This document shows, piece by piece, positions 10,560 to 22,400 of a stretch of 64,000 nt of DNA. Position numbers and translations under genes: made by a program. Under the pieces are notes generated by a model. The model saw only the letters and a list, made by a program, of their open reading frames with translations, was not told where the DNA came from and made no database searches. The stretch is from Catonia carolina (lineage: Eukaryota > Arthropoda > Insecta > Hemiptera > Achilidae): positions 85,075,969 to 85,139,968 of the forward strand of contig JAQMRL010000003.1 of NCBI GenBank assembly GCA_035578175.1, given 5' to 3'. Every line of letters begins with the position of its first letter. Position 1 is the stretch's first letter.

Positions 10560-12095
10560 CCAGATTTCATTTTGCTTGGATGTTCCAAGAACACAGGTAA
10601 TACTTTCTCTCTAGCCAATATATCAACTACTTGCTCAACAAGCGAGACTATCGCAGTTTTTGGTTGATTTACCTTTTTGGATACTTGCATAAATAATGTG
10701 GAGATAACTAATTTTCATTTATTAAAACCATCTTTTTTAAGTAATTTTTGTTAAAATAAACATTTTATTATAGAAATGCTGTACAACCCTGGTAGTTTAT
10801 TGTCATTTGGAGTGATAGATAAATTATTATGAATTGATTTTAATAGCAATCTATAGTACATGTTTAAAATTAAAGTGATCTATCAGTCTGTAAAAGTAGG
10901 GGAGTAATTTTTTTAATATACATGAAATAATTACAAAATTATTGATTCTGTACATTCCATTTATTCCAGAAATAGCTTTAAGTTGTATACTTTATAGTGA
11001 ATAAAACTATTGTAATAAAATTGTTAAAAAAAACTTTGAAAGCAGTTCATTATTTCTGTTAGTTAATTTTGTATGTTTGGTATAACTGTATTTTAAGGTG
11101 AATACTCCAGGAATTTATCTCTTTATTTTTAAGTTGGATAGTTGTGTAATGAATGCATGTGTCCACAGTTTATAGGTGAGTGTGCTAAATTAGTGTTATT
11201 CTGTGTCTAATAAATGTTAAATGTATAGCAAATCATTATGATGTGGCAGCAGTTATACTAATTGTGGTAAGAGGTTTTAATATACTGTATTGAAATCAGA
11301 TCAGTTTATTTGCAGCCCAGATTGAGTAGTTCACTAAAACTGTTCTTAAATTTTTAGATGATTTTTCAATATAGGATGATTCGTGTTGTAATTAATAGCG
11401 CTGGCGTCACATGCAAAATCTTTTACCTTAAGTAGCCTACTTAATTATTTATTATTTTCCATTGTGGACATTTTTGAGAATTTCATTTCAACAAATTATT
11501 TTGTATTTTTGAAATCGTCTGACTTGTTTTTAAAGTGTATATTTTATTTAAATTTTGGAAATTGAAAATCATTGTTGAAAATTAAAGAATGTGAAGTTAA
11601 AATGTAAATAGATTTATCCATTGATTTTTGTTTGTTTGTGTAAATAAAGGTGTTGGTATTTTATATCACTTTCATTTCCTAAGATATATAAAATTTGAAA
11701 AATGTATTCATTATTGATTTTTTTAATATTTTATATAAAAACTATGTGTTAATGAAAACACAGCCAAACCAAAAAAGTTTTTGAACTATGACTGTGGCAA
11801 CAATTTAAAATGTTTTCTAATTGTGGATTATAACAGTATGGCATACCATCACAAAAAATAATTAGTGGATTAAAATATTTCTTGAATTTTGGAATACAAA
11901 TGTAATTACATTTTTAATTGTTCTATTCAATATAATCAATTGGCTGTGATTTTCTTTAGTGAAATTCATGACTAAATAAAATAAAATTTTTTGTAATTAT
12001 GAAATTATATTGTTTAAAAAATCACTACATATCTTTGTAGAACAATATTTATAAGTTATTAATGTATATATAAATGTTTTTCATCAAAAATTTTT
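10560..12095. other. gene-free AT-rich stretch, nothing recognised
   Basis: About 1.5 kb of very AT-rich DNA with no ORF motifs, splice-supported exon or repeat matched elsewhere. Confidence 0.55.
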
Positions 12096-12100
12096 AACTA

Positions 12101-12441
12101 CAGTCCAGCCTCTCTAAGTTTGCTCCTAACGTAAACAGATAATGACGTCACTGAGCATGCGCATTATGTAAAAATATGTACACGCTGATTAAAAAGTAAC
12201 AACAAAATTCTTTCAAAAGTATTTAAATACAAAATACTTTTAAAAGTATTTTTATAAATGAAATTGTTAGGCCTACATCATATCACGACTGATGTTTTTA
12301 GTACTTTAAGTACTTATAATTTAAAAAATAGTAATCTTAATAGGAATACGACATCCATAAAGTCACTGACTCTAGCGTGCACCCTGTAGTAGCTGATTTT
12401 GGTTTGTTGACAGTAGGAGCAAACTTAGAGCGGCTGAACTG
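12101..12441. mobile_element. Tigger/pogo-like MITE with TA duplication
   Basis: TA-flanked, 341 bp. Terminal repeats CAGTCCAGCCTCTCTAAG and CAGTTCAGCCGCTCTAAG continue with GTTTGCTCCTA at both ends, about 36 bp. No coding capacity. Confidence 0.85.
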
Positions 12442-12906
12442 TACATTATGTATTGATTACGGAGCACTGTCCAATGATAAAAGCAGAAGATGTATTTAAG
12501 AAAAAAATAATTATATTATATTTTGCAGAAGAAAAATGTATTCATTAGAGAAATATATTACTCGAACAGCAAGTCATACATCAGTTGAAGCATTTGAGTA
12601 GCATAGGTCGTGATGGGTGCATTCTGTTGTTTTTATTTATTCAAATTGCACTTGTCCCGGCCTGCATTACTCAATAAGATCTTCTGAATGCAACGTCAAC
12701 AATTATTCTTTTATGCAAAAAAAATGTATTTATTTTAGCTTAATGTATGTTCAAAAAATATCGTCATTTAAATTTAATGTTTTAAAAGTTAATAAAATAA
12801 ATTGTTTAATTTTTGTATCTTGCTGTATCATTGTACCCTTTGTTTGTTCTTGCAACCCCTTCCCAGAGAATGTTATTGGACTAATTTATTATAATATGTA
12901 ATCTTA

Positions 12907-13308
12907 AGGATAGAAGCTTTTAGAGTGGATAGAAGCTGTAGAGTATAGAGGATAGAAGCTTTTGAAATGTGGTGTTATAGGAAAATATTAAAGATTAGGT
13001 GGGTGGACAAAATAAGTAATTTAGAGGCTTTAGGCGAGTGGATGAAAAAAGAAGTATATGGAAGCATCTTACCAAAAGAAGGGATAGGCTAGTGGGGCAT
13101 ATCCTAAGACATCCAGGTATTGGGCTATCAATAATGGAGGGTAACATTGAGGGAGTAAATTGTAGAGGGAGGCAAAGATTAGAATATATAAAGCAAATTA
13201 CAAAAGATGTAGGGTGTTACAGGTATGTAGATATGAAACGACTTGCGCAAGATAGAACAGCTTGGAGAACTGCATCAAACCAGTCGAGAGACTGATGACA
13301 AAAAAAAA
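12907..13308 (+). mobile_element. LINE (family L-A) 5'-truncated copy with 11-bp target duplication
   Basis: Bounded by perfect ATGTAATCTTA at 12896-12906 and 13309-13319. Encodes the C-terminal tail of a reverse transcriptase polyprotein: EKRSIWKHLTKRRDRLVGHI, EGVNCRGRQRLEYI, RTAWRTASNQSRD and stop. The stop is followed by TGAC and then the A-tail. The 5' end has a local repeat of GATAGAAGCTTTT. Confidence 0.9.
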
Positions 13309-13319
13309 ATGTAATCTTA

Positions 13320-13810
13320 CTAAATTTTTTGTTTTACATCCGACAGTTAGCAAATATTGTTAATGCAGATAATAGGAAGGTCTGGTAAATTGGTATATTG
13401 TCTTCTGTTAAAGCTGCAATTGCTTCAGTAATCCTTTCCTTAAAGTGGTTCAGATAATGTGTTTTTGTGAATAAACAAAGTTTTTGTTTTATGACAACAA
13501 GAAAAAATGACAAGAGATCAGGTCCGTGCTCCTTGGAGGCCAGGGAGGGTATAGAGCCTTTTCAGTCTGTCCATAGATTTGCAGACTTGTAGTTTAAAGC
13601 GTGGATGACTAATTTTTTAAAACTGAAAAGTGGTTCAGATAATGTGTTTTTGGGAATAAACAATGTTTTTGTTTTATCACAACAAGAAAAAATGACAAGA
13701 GAACAGGTCTGTACTCCTTGGAGGTCAGGGAGGGTATAGGGCCTTACCAGTCTGTCCATAGATTTGCAAACTTTTGGTTTAAAGCTTGGATAACTAATTT
13801 TTGAAAACTG
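13320..13810 (-). pseudogene. Tc1/mariner-superfamily transposase C-terminal remnant, tandemly duplicated
   Basis: On the - strand broken frames give PPRSTDLISCHFFL (compare PPRSPDLxxxDFFL) and, further down, LKERITEAIAALTEDNIP, the usual C-terminal helix. A 185-bp unit is repeated in tandem (about 13445-13629 and 13630-13810). Many stops and shifts. Confidence 0.6.
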
Positions 13811-14945
13811 AGTGTGACTATTATCAGTTTTTCGTTATCGTATACACCCAAGTTTGAACCTTTGTAACTCCAAAACGATGAATTGGATTTCAACATACTT
13901 ACATAAAAATTTTGCTTATTTTTTTCTGTGTTGACCTACAATAGTCCTATATTTTTAATGTAGTATGAAAATTTCCATAACGAGGTTGGAAGACAAAAAG
14001 AAACTATTTTTTTGCTATTGCAAAATATTTCATGCATTTAGAGGCGTATAACTCAAGAATTATTTGACCGACAAGTTGAAAATTTTAACACAACAGCAAA
14101 TTATATTCTTACAGTGTGTACAAAATTTCAAATTCATAAGTTACTTAAATCTTTATTTATTAACAATAATCTGAACCCTTGCTATCTCGGTAACCGCTCA
14201 ACCGTTCGGCCAAGCTATAGTTTTATTCAGCGTAAAAAAATTAGTACAAATGTATTAATAACATAAAATATTGGTTGGCCAACGTTGTGGTAGAATTTTT
14301 TAAATTTTGAAAAATAGACTGGACCATGCAGGGGGTGGGCAATACAACCAGGTATTCTCAGTCCGTCAGGATGTCACGCACACTATCTGACAACATGGAT
14401 GGTAACGCCCACCCTCCACATGGCCCAGTCTATTGTCCAAAATTTAAAAAATTCTACCACAGCATTGGCCAATCGGTATTTCATGTTATTAATATATATG
14501 TACTAATTTTTTTTACGCTTAAAATGTTAGTTTGCCCGTGCCGAACATTTGAACGGTTACCAAGGTAGCAAGGGTTCAGAATATTGTTGATAAATAAGAA
14601 TGTCAGTCTTACGAATTTGAAATTTCGTACACCGTGTGTAAATATAATCCACTGTGTTGTGTTAAAATTTCAATTTTGTCGTTCAAATAATTCTAGAGTT
14701 ATACGGTTCTAAACGCATGAAATTTTTTGCAGTAGCAAAAAACCGGGTCTTTTTGTCTTCCAACCGCAATATGGCAATTTTTGTACTACATTAAAAATAT
14801 AGGACTATTATAGGTCAACACAGAATGAAATGAGCTGCTAAATTTTGATAAAATATATGTTAAAATCCTATTTATCGTTTTGGAGTTTAAACTCTGGTGT
14901 ATATTTATTATGAAACCGATAGTAGGAAACCAAATTCATAATGTA
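13811..14945. repeat. 1.1-kb foldback: ~530-bp arms, ~45-bp spacer
   Basis: The left arm (about 13811-14345) is the inverted complement of the right arm (about 14395-14945) along its length, with scattered mismatches: for example TCCAAAACGATGAAT/TTTATCGTTTTGGA and GACAAAAAG/CTTTTTGTC. The spacer is 14346-14394. Arms are non-coding. Adjacent to a transposase remnant, so probably transposon-derived. Confidence 0.85.
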
Positions 14946-15061
14946 GTTGATAGCAGTATCTAAGAAACTACTGTTGGTTGTTTAAAATTTTTTTTTGGCC
15001 ATCATGGATCAGTTGTATTTAATTTAACTTGCTTACATTTAATATCACTGTTAAAACGGAA

Positions 15062-15640
15062 AATGAAGAAGCTACTCTCTTTGCTACTCATCAAACCAGT
15101 GTGTTCCAACCGCACGAAGATGTACTACGAGACCTGAATTTCATACAAACTGTTGATAAACAACTGCAGTCACTGCCTCCCAAAAACATTCACATTAAAT
15201 TCTGAATTATGTTCATATCCCCCAGGTGAGAGTCATGCGATATCTTTGCTTGTGGCTTGCAACATCATCTGCGTACAAAATGTTAAAAACTTACCTGCCG
15301 CCAGAAGCTAATCTTCTGCTTAACCCTCAATCAAAATTGAATCTCTGTAAATTAAATAAATTTTAATTTACTCTTTTGAGACCTATCTGAACTTATGGTA
15401 TCCAGCTCTTGGAGGAGCGGTGGAGAGTGACTTAAAGTCGATTCAGGCCTTTCAGTCAAAAATCTTAAGACTTACTTGTAGCGCCCCTTTTTATGTAAGC
15501 AATAAAACCCTCCACAATGATTTAAAAATTCCAACAGTAAAGGAACTAATGTGTTCTATTGTAAATTTTGTAAATGATTCTAATCATTTTGGTTATCTAT
15601 TACCAACTAGCCCATGACTTGGGTACCAAGAACTTTCCAG
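15062..15640 (+). pseudogene. Jockey-like LINE fragments (linker and RT C-terminus)
   Basis: 15062-15210 encodes EATLFATHQTSVFQPHEDV..LQSLPPK, like the segment before the RT domain in Jockey elements. 15385-15615 encodes ESDLKSIQAFQSKILRL, then APFYVSNKTLHNDLKIPTV, the typical C-terminal region. The RT core between them is deleted. Confidence 0.7.
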
Positions 15641-15644
15641 CTGT

Positions 15645-17200
15645 ATAACATCTAAATCAAACTGTAGCAGAGACTTGTTGGTCTGAATAACAGACGACTC
15701 CTGTAATTATTCTAAACGGAGAATGTACCACTTGGCTATCTCTTCTGAAATTAAAATTCCCCACTGCCCTTAAAATTAAATATATACAGAAATTTTGCTG
15801 CTAATTGTACACTACCGTTATAAAAATTAAAGGCACTAAAAACATCATGGTCACATGATATAACTTAGATGAAGAACTATGTGAAAACTGTAATATTTTC
15901 TTCAGTGTTATTAATATTGGCCATTAACTGTCCATATTGGGGTAAAAGGGTCACCTTTTTTCTTGATTCCAGGACATTAATGTCGAAATAGCTAGTAGAG
16001 GTTAGTGACACCATTTAAGGTATTATAAAACTTATGTGTATCTTACAGCTCAATAATTCTATAAATACTGGACATTACTATTGTAGGTCAGTAGTTTTTT
16101 TGAATTGGGCCACTCACAAATGAAGGCCGAAAGTGTTCATGCTGTAATAGAAAATCAAAGATATTTTTATTGACCATTTGAGATTTTACACAATCCAAAT
16201 CTTATGCTAGAAGAACTGTAGCATTTTCGTAAGACAAGTGTTTTAAATTATGTTTTCTGCATTTGAAGAATGAGTTTTGATTGCATTTCCATATGCCAGA
16301 ACAATAGAAAAAGATCGTATTTTTGCAGCCTGGAATTAAAAACCTTCGCATCAGGTCTGGCTGTTTAGTGAAATCTATCACTCTAAGGAAAGACTGATTA
16401 AATATTACTTTCGTATTGACATTCTCTGGTTGATTCAGTTTACAGTGGTATCTTCAATGCCAGGAATCTGGGTTCCATTCCTGGTCAGAAAGAATCTGAT
16501 TCTTTTGAATTAATTTCAAATGCGAGTAGGCTATAGTAGCAAAAACTTGGCTACGAGTGTTTAGCCCTAGAAGACTAGTAATGTGTTGTATTCATTTCAC
16601 AATTTCCTTGGTAGAAATGATCCAGTTTACTGCAATTAAGAATTATATCCTTTGCAGTATTCATTTCAACACGATCTGCAGTAGTGAGAACATTAATAAC
16701 ATGTTGAAAGAATGATATCCATGATTGCTAAGAGCTAAAATAAAAAAGAAATATTCAAATATACTACCATAAAATCTTAAAAGCACAAAAAACATTTATT
16801 CCAAATGACATAAATGTAATACATTATTATTAAAAAAAAAAACTAAAAGCTACACAAGATATATTTTGCTCTACACAAAAACTTAATTATAGTTTTCTAA
16901 TAATATATTTTATAATTTATCTTAAAAGATAATATCAAACTAACAAAACACAAAATAAAAAAAACGGGATAACAGTATGTAGTTATGAATAAAAAAGCTA
17001 TAATATTGTTATTTAGAGAAATATTTAATCTTCACTATTGTCGGAGTGCCGATCAGGCAACCTGGTATCTTCAACTGACACTGATGCCAATATGGTATTT
17101 TGATAAAACTGGTGATAGATTGAAGCTTAAGGTAAAAGGGATTGAAGATGTTTGTACTTTTCATCATTCGGTCTGCCATTGGGTACAACTTCATTCCCAC
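15645..17200. other. gene-free stretch, possible very old LINE debris
   Basis: No gene recognised. Parts of 15830-16400 read on the - strand have weak coding texture but no motif I can name. 16750-17000 is very AT-rich. Confidence 0.4.
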
Positions 17201-17204
17201 TCCT

Positions 17205-17290
17205 TTTGGATAAATTGAACAAAAACAATACTTTCCATTCCATATAGTATTCATATAGGGCAAGAAAGAGTAAAAATGATAATTAAATCT
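17205..17290 (+). repeat. Repeat family D, 3'-terminal fragment
   Basis: AACAATACTTTCCATTCC, then ATTCATATAGGGCAAGAAAG, the same end as family D at 2800 and 59035. Confidence 0.55.
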
Positions 17291-17737
17291 TAGAAAAAAA
17301 ATTACAATTTAAGCTGTCTTTAGATTAGCAGTATTCTCATTCACAGAAAACTATAGTTTTGGCAAACTGATTGCAATTTGCACTGTGTACTTACTTTTGT
17401 ATAATTTTTATATGCAGTACCACACGAGACAACATTTTTACTCCAAAATCTTAAAAACATCAACCTCAAATTATGAAAAAAAACATTGAGTTATCTAGGG
17501 TTTTTGTGTTGCACAGCAGTGAAAATAAATAATGGTTACTGTAAAATTGACTCAATAACTTTTTCTCAAGGTATAATATAATCTCAATGTGTAACTAACT
17601 TCAGAAGCAGTCTTGTCTTTGTCTTTTCTGCTGAGCATGGTTTTTGATGTGGTTGTGCATAATGTGTGTACTCAGAGTTGTTAAGTATTATACATACAGT
17701 ACAGAGTTGTTATTTACAGATGTCCATTACATAAAAA

Positions 17738-17900
17738 AAAAATACAGCCATATGACCAGCTGGTGAATCATCACTTTGTTAAGTTACATTGGTAGGGCGA
17801 GCAAACTCCTATGGTGACTAGTGATTGATTACCATACTTGTCATGTTCTTGGACACGGAAATAGGGGTTCTAACATTACAACTGGCATTTATAAGAAAGG
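17738..17900 (+). mobile_element. SINE family 2, degraded copy
   Basis: Shares CAGCTGGT, TTGTTAAGT, TGGTAGGGCGAGCAA and TGGTGAC in order with the young copy at 3554-3793. No target duplication seen. Confidence 0.5.
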
Positions 17901-17904
17901 TAAA

Positions 17905-18037
17905 TTTTTTTGTTTAAATGTATCAACAGCTTGGTTGTTAGCACCAAGGTAGTTTTTGTTACTGGAACGAAGGGGTTTAACCTGTTATAATTTCCAGACC
18001 CTAGTCGGGAATCGAACCTGCGACCGCGTTGTAGGTA
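17905..18037 (-). mobile_element. SINE family 3, 5'-truncated copy
   Basis: - strand: CGCAGGTTCGATTCCCGACT (B box), AGGGTCTGGAAATTATAACA, CCAAGCTGTTGATACATTTA. The tRNA-like A-box side is missing. Confidence 0.75.
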
Positions 18038-18039
18038 GA

Positions 18040-19246
18040 ATTTTTAAATAAATAACTAAAAAACTTTATAAAGTCAATGTATAATAATGAAGTCTTTGGA
18101 ATTAGCCGCGTGACATCTCAAATTCGATTTGCCCCACTTGAAGGCATCCAATCGCTTCTCATTTGAAAATTATACCAGGGTTTATAGTGCGAGCAATCAA
18201 AAGTTGCTAAATAAAATTTCACTGAAGAGCTTTCTTAAAATTTTAATAGGATTGTCGCTTATTAGGTAGCATGTATGAATTACGTTTCATTTATTTAAAG
18301 GCTTTCTTTTATTAGTCTCGCATAGTATTATGTTGGTTGCCCTGTAAATAGAGATAAACATATGACGAATTCATAACCAGATGTATCTGACGTTTTTTTT
18401 AATCGTGTGGAGTGGATGGAATGTGTTGATGATTGCAACATTCGATTGACTTTAGCGAAAGAATTTGTGAGTTTCGTATTTTAAGTAATTGTTCAATACT
18501 TTTTAATGACTTACTAAGTTTTTTTGGTACCGTTTTTTTTCTTAATGTTCATTAAATAATAAAAAAAAGCTTGAGTATTTATTACTCTTGCGGGTTTGTT
18601 GATATCAGGTTCAAAAGTTCAGTTAATTAATGATATGAATAATAATCGAAGGAACATCAATTAACTAAGTTGACATATTGATAATTGTTTTCCAGTTAGT
18701 TACAATGCAGTCTTGACTTAATTTTAGAACTTCTGCAAGTAACAGATTGAGTCTTGAAAGATTTTTAAGAAAACCTTGAATTGGCTAAGAATAGTTTCTT
18801 TACTTTAAAATGTTGCAATAACAGATGTGCGATGTGTTTATGAAAAATATTTTGTTAAATTTTCCGGTTAGTCTATTTATACTGTCCAATGGTATTCTTA
18901 ATTACTGTATTAACATTACTTGTTTTTGCTGTTTGTGTTAGATTGTAATGTTCAATATAATACCATACGTTTTGTGCCAATTGCATTTGAAACGTGAATT
19001 TTTAACCAAATATTAATATAATGAAACTTTTTTATATAAATGCATGTATATTTTTCTAAGTTTACCCTGCTTCCAATATTATTTAAGTATGTTTATTTTA
19101 ATGTAAGTATTATTAAGTATATTTTAATTTAAGTATGCTTATTTTAAGTATGTTTGTGGTCTGTTGAATAATACAAATCAATCGGCTGTTTACAAATTTA
19201 TTATTATTTATTTATTTTATTTATTTTTACTTTATTTATTTTACAG
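18040..19246. other. 5' flank of the TatD gene
   Basis: No repeat or ORF recognised. A non-coding first exon and the promoter are expected here because the start-codon exon begins after a splice acceptor at 19246, but I cannot place them. 19198-19246 is a T-rich polypyrimidine tract. Confidence 0.45.
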
Positions 19247-19426
19247 AAGGTCCAGCTTATGTGATATTATAAACAAACAAAATGGCTTCTACAACTACTA
19301 CTCAAGATAATCAAAAAATGAAACAATGTTACGAAAATTATATTTTAATAGATGCCGGTGCTAATTTAACTAATAAAAAATTTGGTCGAGATCTAGAATC
19401 TGTTGTTCAGCGCGCTAAAGATGCAG
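19247..19426 (+). CDS. TatD: TatD exon with start codon (coding from 19282) and 35 nt of 5'UTR
   Basis: A long T-rich tract ending in TTTTACAG at 19239-19246 looks like a 3' splice site, so 19247-19281 is probably 5'UTR of this exon and a non-coding exon lies upstream (not located). Coding part 19282-19426 gives residues 1-48 plus one base of Gly49; donor GTATGT. Residues 1-16 are a Ser/Thr/Gln-rich leader before the barrel strand with D-A-G-A-N-L-T. Confidence 0.85.
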
Positions 19427-22400
19427 GTATGTACATTAGCATAGTTTATTTATTGAATTAGCTTGACTTGTTTCATTTTGTGATCCATACCATAGGATAT
19501 TTTTATTATACCAAACTATTGTAAATAAAATTTTGTTGTTTCTGTTAACCAAAACAAGAAATTTTTATCTTAAATTTGGTAACTGTTTGGTTTGTGTCTT
19601 AGGCCTGTGTAATAGGTTGGCTTATTTTCTCAAAAGTATTATATAGTCACTTGAGTCACGAGTTTGCCCTTGTTTGCAACGAGGGGTAAAGGGATAAGCA
19701 TCAGTGCACATGCGCAACTGCTTTAATTTCAGTACAACAAACATAACAACTTAACTATAACCAGAGCATATGCAGTATATTGTGGAACCTTGTGTAGGTT
19801 AACTGTACGAATATAACTGTTTGTTATCGTAAACACAAATGTCGGTTTATGAAAACGTGGTCGAATTATTGACAGTGCTGAACGCAAAATAATAAAATGT
19901 GAAGTTGAAGCTAAACAAAAATGCCCATCCATGCCTCTTAACAAAAGCAGTGAGCGATCAACTACTGTGATGTTTCTCTTTCCACAATTTGAAAAATGAA
20001 GAACAAAATTAAGGACGTGAAGAAGCTATACAGTTTAATACCTATATAACAGTTTTGTTGACACCTGGTGAAAAAATGAAATGGTTAGGTAGATACTAGA
20101 GAGACTGATAATAAAAACACAGATAACAACAATAGCAAAGAAGGCGATTCATTCGTAATTACAGTAAATCAAACATTTCTATTCATGTAATTAAGCTATA
20201 GGCGATATTACAGGTAGAAACTGCACAGTAGTGAAATGTACGAGTAGTGTCTCACTGTTGTGGTTGGCAGCACTGTCAATTATTCACTTCCCTTCCTCAC
20301 GGCCCATCCATACGCAAAAGGCAATCTCATGACTTCAGTATCTGTAGTAGTGGAACATAATAGATTAAACAGTTGTGTTGATGTTTCCAGAAGTCAGTAG
20401 GGTTAGATGAAATCTTGAGTATTACTGTTAAAGATGTAAAATATTTTTATTAAACCTTTCCTTCATCTAATTAACTTCTTTCTGGAAGTAATTGTATTTC
20501 CAAAGCAATTGATGTTTCTATTTGTAAGAATGGTGGTAGCCAATTAGTTAAAAATTAGCCCCCATAAGTATTTTAATGCCCATAATGGGCAGGTGGAGTG
20601 TTAAATTGATTATACTCGATCTGTTGGTTCCAAGGCTAAAAAAAATAGTTCTGTTTCTTATCACATAATCAGCCAATTATATGACTGAACTATTTAAGAA
20701 CAGAAGAGGTAGAAGTGTAAAAGACACTAGTCAGAGTTATATCCTCTAAGAGTAATGAATTTCTCTGTACAGCTAGACCCTGTGGTGAATGAAGTGAAGG
20801 TGTCATTTGCAGGGTGGAAAGTAGGTGCTTTTCAGAGGGCCTGGCATGCTGGTAAGCATACTTTTCCACTCAGTGAGGAAGGCTATAGTAAACCACATCA
20901 CTCCTTGTTTTTACGTAGTAAAACCTCTAAAGGTTCAAACCAGCCTTTCAGGTATTGACCTAAACAACAAGTATTTTAAATACAATTAGCAACATTTTTG
21001 AAAAAGGAACTGTTCATTATGTTAAACAGATTTTTGACTGAAAATCTAATAATTTCAAAAGATCAGCATGGTTTTCAAAAAGGGAAAGTCAACTAAAATT
21101 GCTAATGTCTCGCTTTTTGAGCAGGTAGTTGATATATTGGATGCAGTGCAGGAGAGAAAGCCTTAGCTCTGTATTAGAACTAAATAAAGTGTTTAACTTT
21201 GTTGATTGTGGAGTCTTGTTGAAAATATTGGAGTCATTAGGTGTTCGGGATGTAGAACTTACATTTTTTTAGTCTTATCTTATAGGTAAAGTACAGTGCT
21301 TAGAATTAATTAGATTTATTAGGGTAGGTTTACTAAAATGTTGTCTAAAAAGCTTGTTGCGAAATCTTGTGTTCCACAGGGTTCCTCTAATCTTCTCTTA
21401 AAATTATCAATTTTCGGTCGTATTTTGTTTTTTATACATTAATAAGTTACCAGAAATTATTCATAACAGTAGAGCTTTATTGTTTACTGATGATATTTCA
21501 GTAATAAACAAAAATTTACTGGTAGATATTTTCTTGGGTGAGTAACGTATTAGCGTAGAATATGTAGTGCATTTTCTGAATGAATTAATGTTAGTAGTCA
21601 ATGGGAAGTAGTGTCAGTGCAGTCCAAAAACAAATATAGTGTATAGAAAAATAGAGAAATGTCTTAATAAAAAATAAAATTCTGGAACATTTACAAACAG
21701 TGAAGTTTCTAGGAGTGTCACGAGATAGATCTTTATTGTGGAATTCTTATACTGATCAAATGTGTGGTAAAATATCATGTGGAGTATGCGTATTAAAACC
21801 AATTGCCAGAATAAATTATAAAAAATTGCCATTAGGAGCATGGATTAATTCTAACTTATATCCGGTATACCACTTCTACAATATTGTCTCTTGATTAACC
21901 CTTCCAGTGCCATGGCCAATTCAATCGGCCACGATTGCTTGTACGTAAATTGCCATGGCCGATCGAATCGGCCGCCAGTTTCAAACCACTGTAGTACTCT
22001 CAGTTCTCAACAGAATGTGCTGTTTTTACTCTTAAACGAAAGAGCAGTTATTGCTGTACATGACCGTATATTTTTAGCCTCTTTGGATGTACAGTGACGA
22101 TTTTACAAGCGATCTAACAGGCCGGTGTTCTCGTGTTGTGTCGAGTCCGTTGTTTACATTTTATAACAGCGTGTATAACCTCTACTGTTGTATTTTGTGT
22201 TTAGTTTTGCAACTATTTGTGTTAGTGATTGGTTTATTTCTTTATAATGTCGGAAGATAAATTATATTTTGGTCTTGACGATGATGAAATTTGCGAGTTA
22301 GCTTTGTGTACGGGCTCTGAAAGTGAACCTATGTTAGAAACTATACAATTGTCATTTTTTATAAATACTCAAATTTTCTGTCGCGTCATGCTGAACTAAT

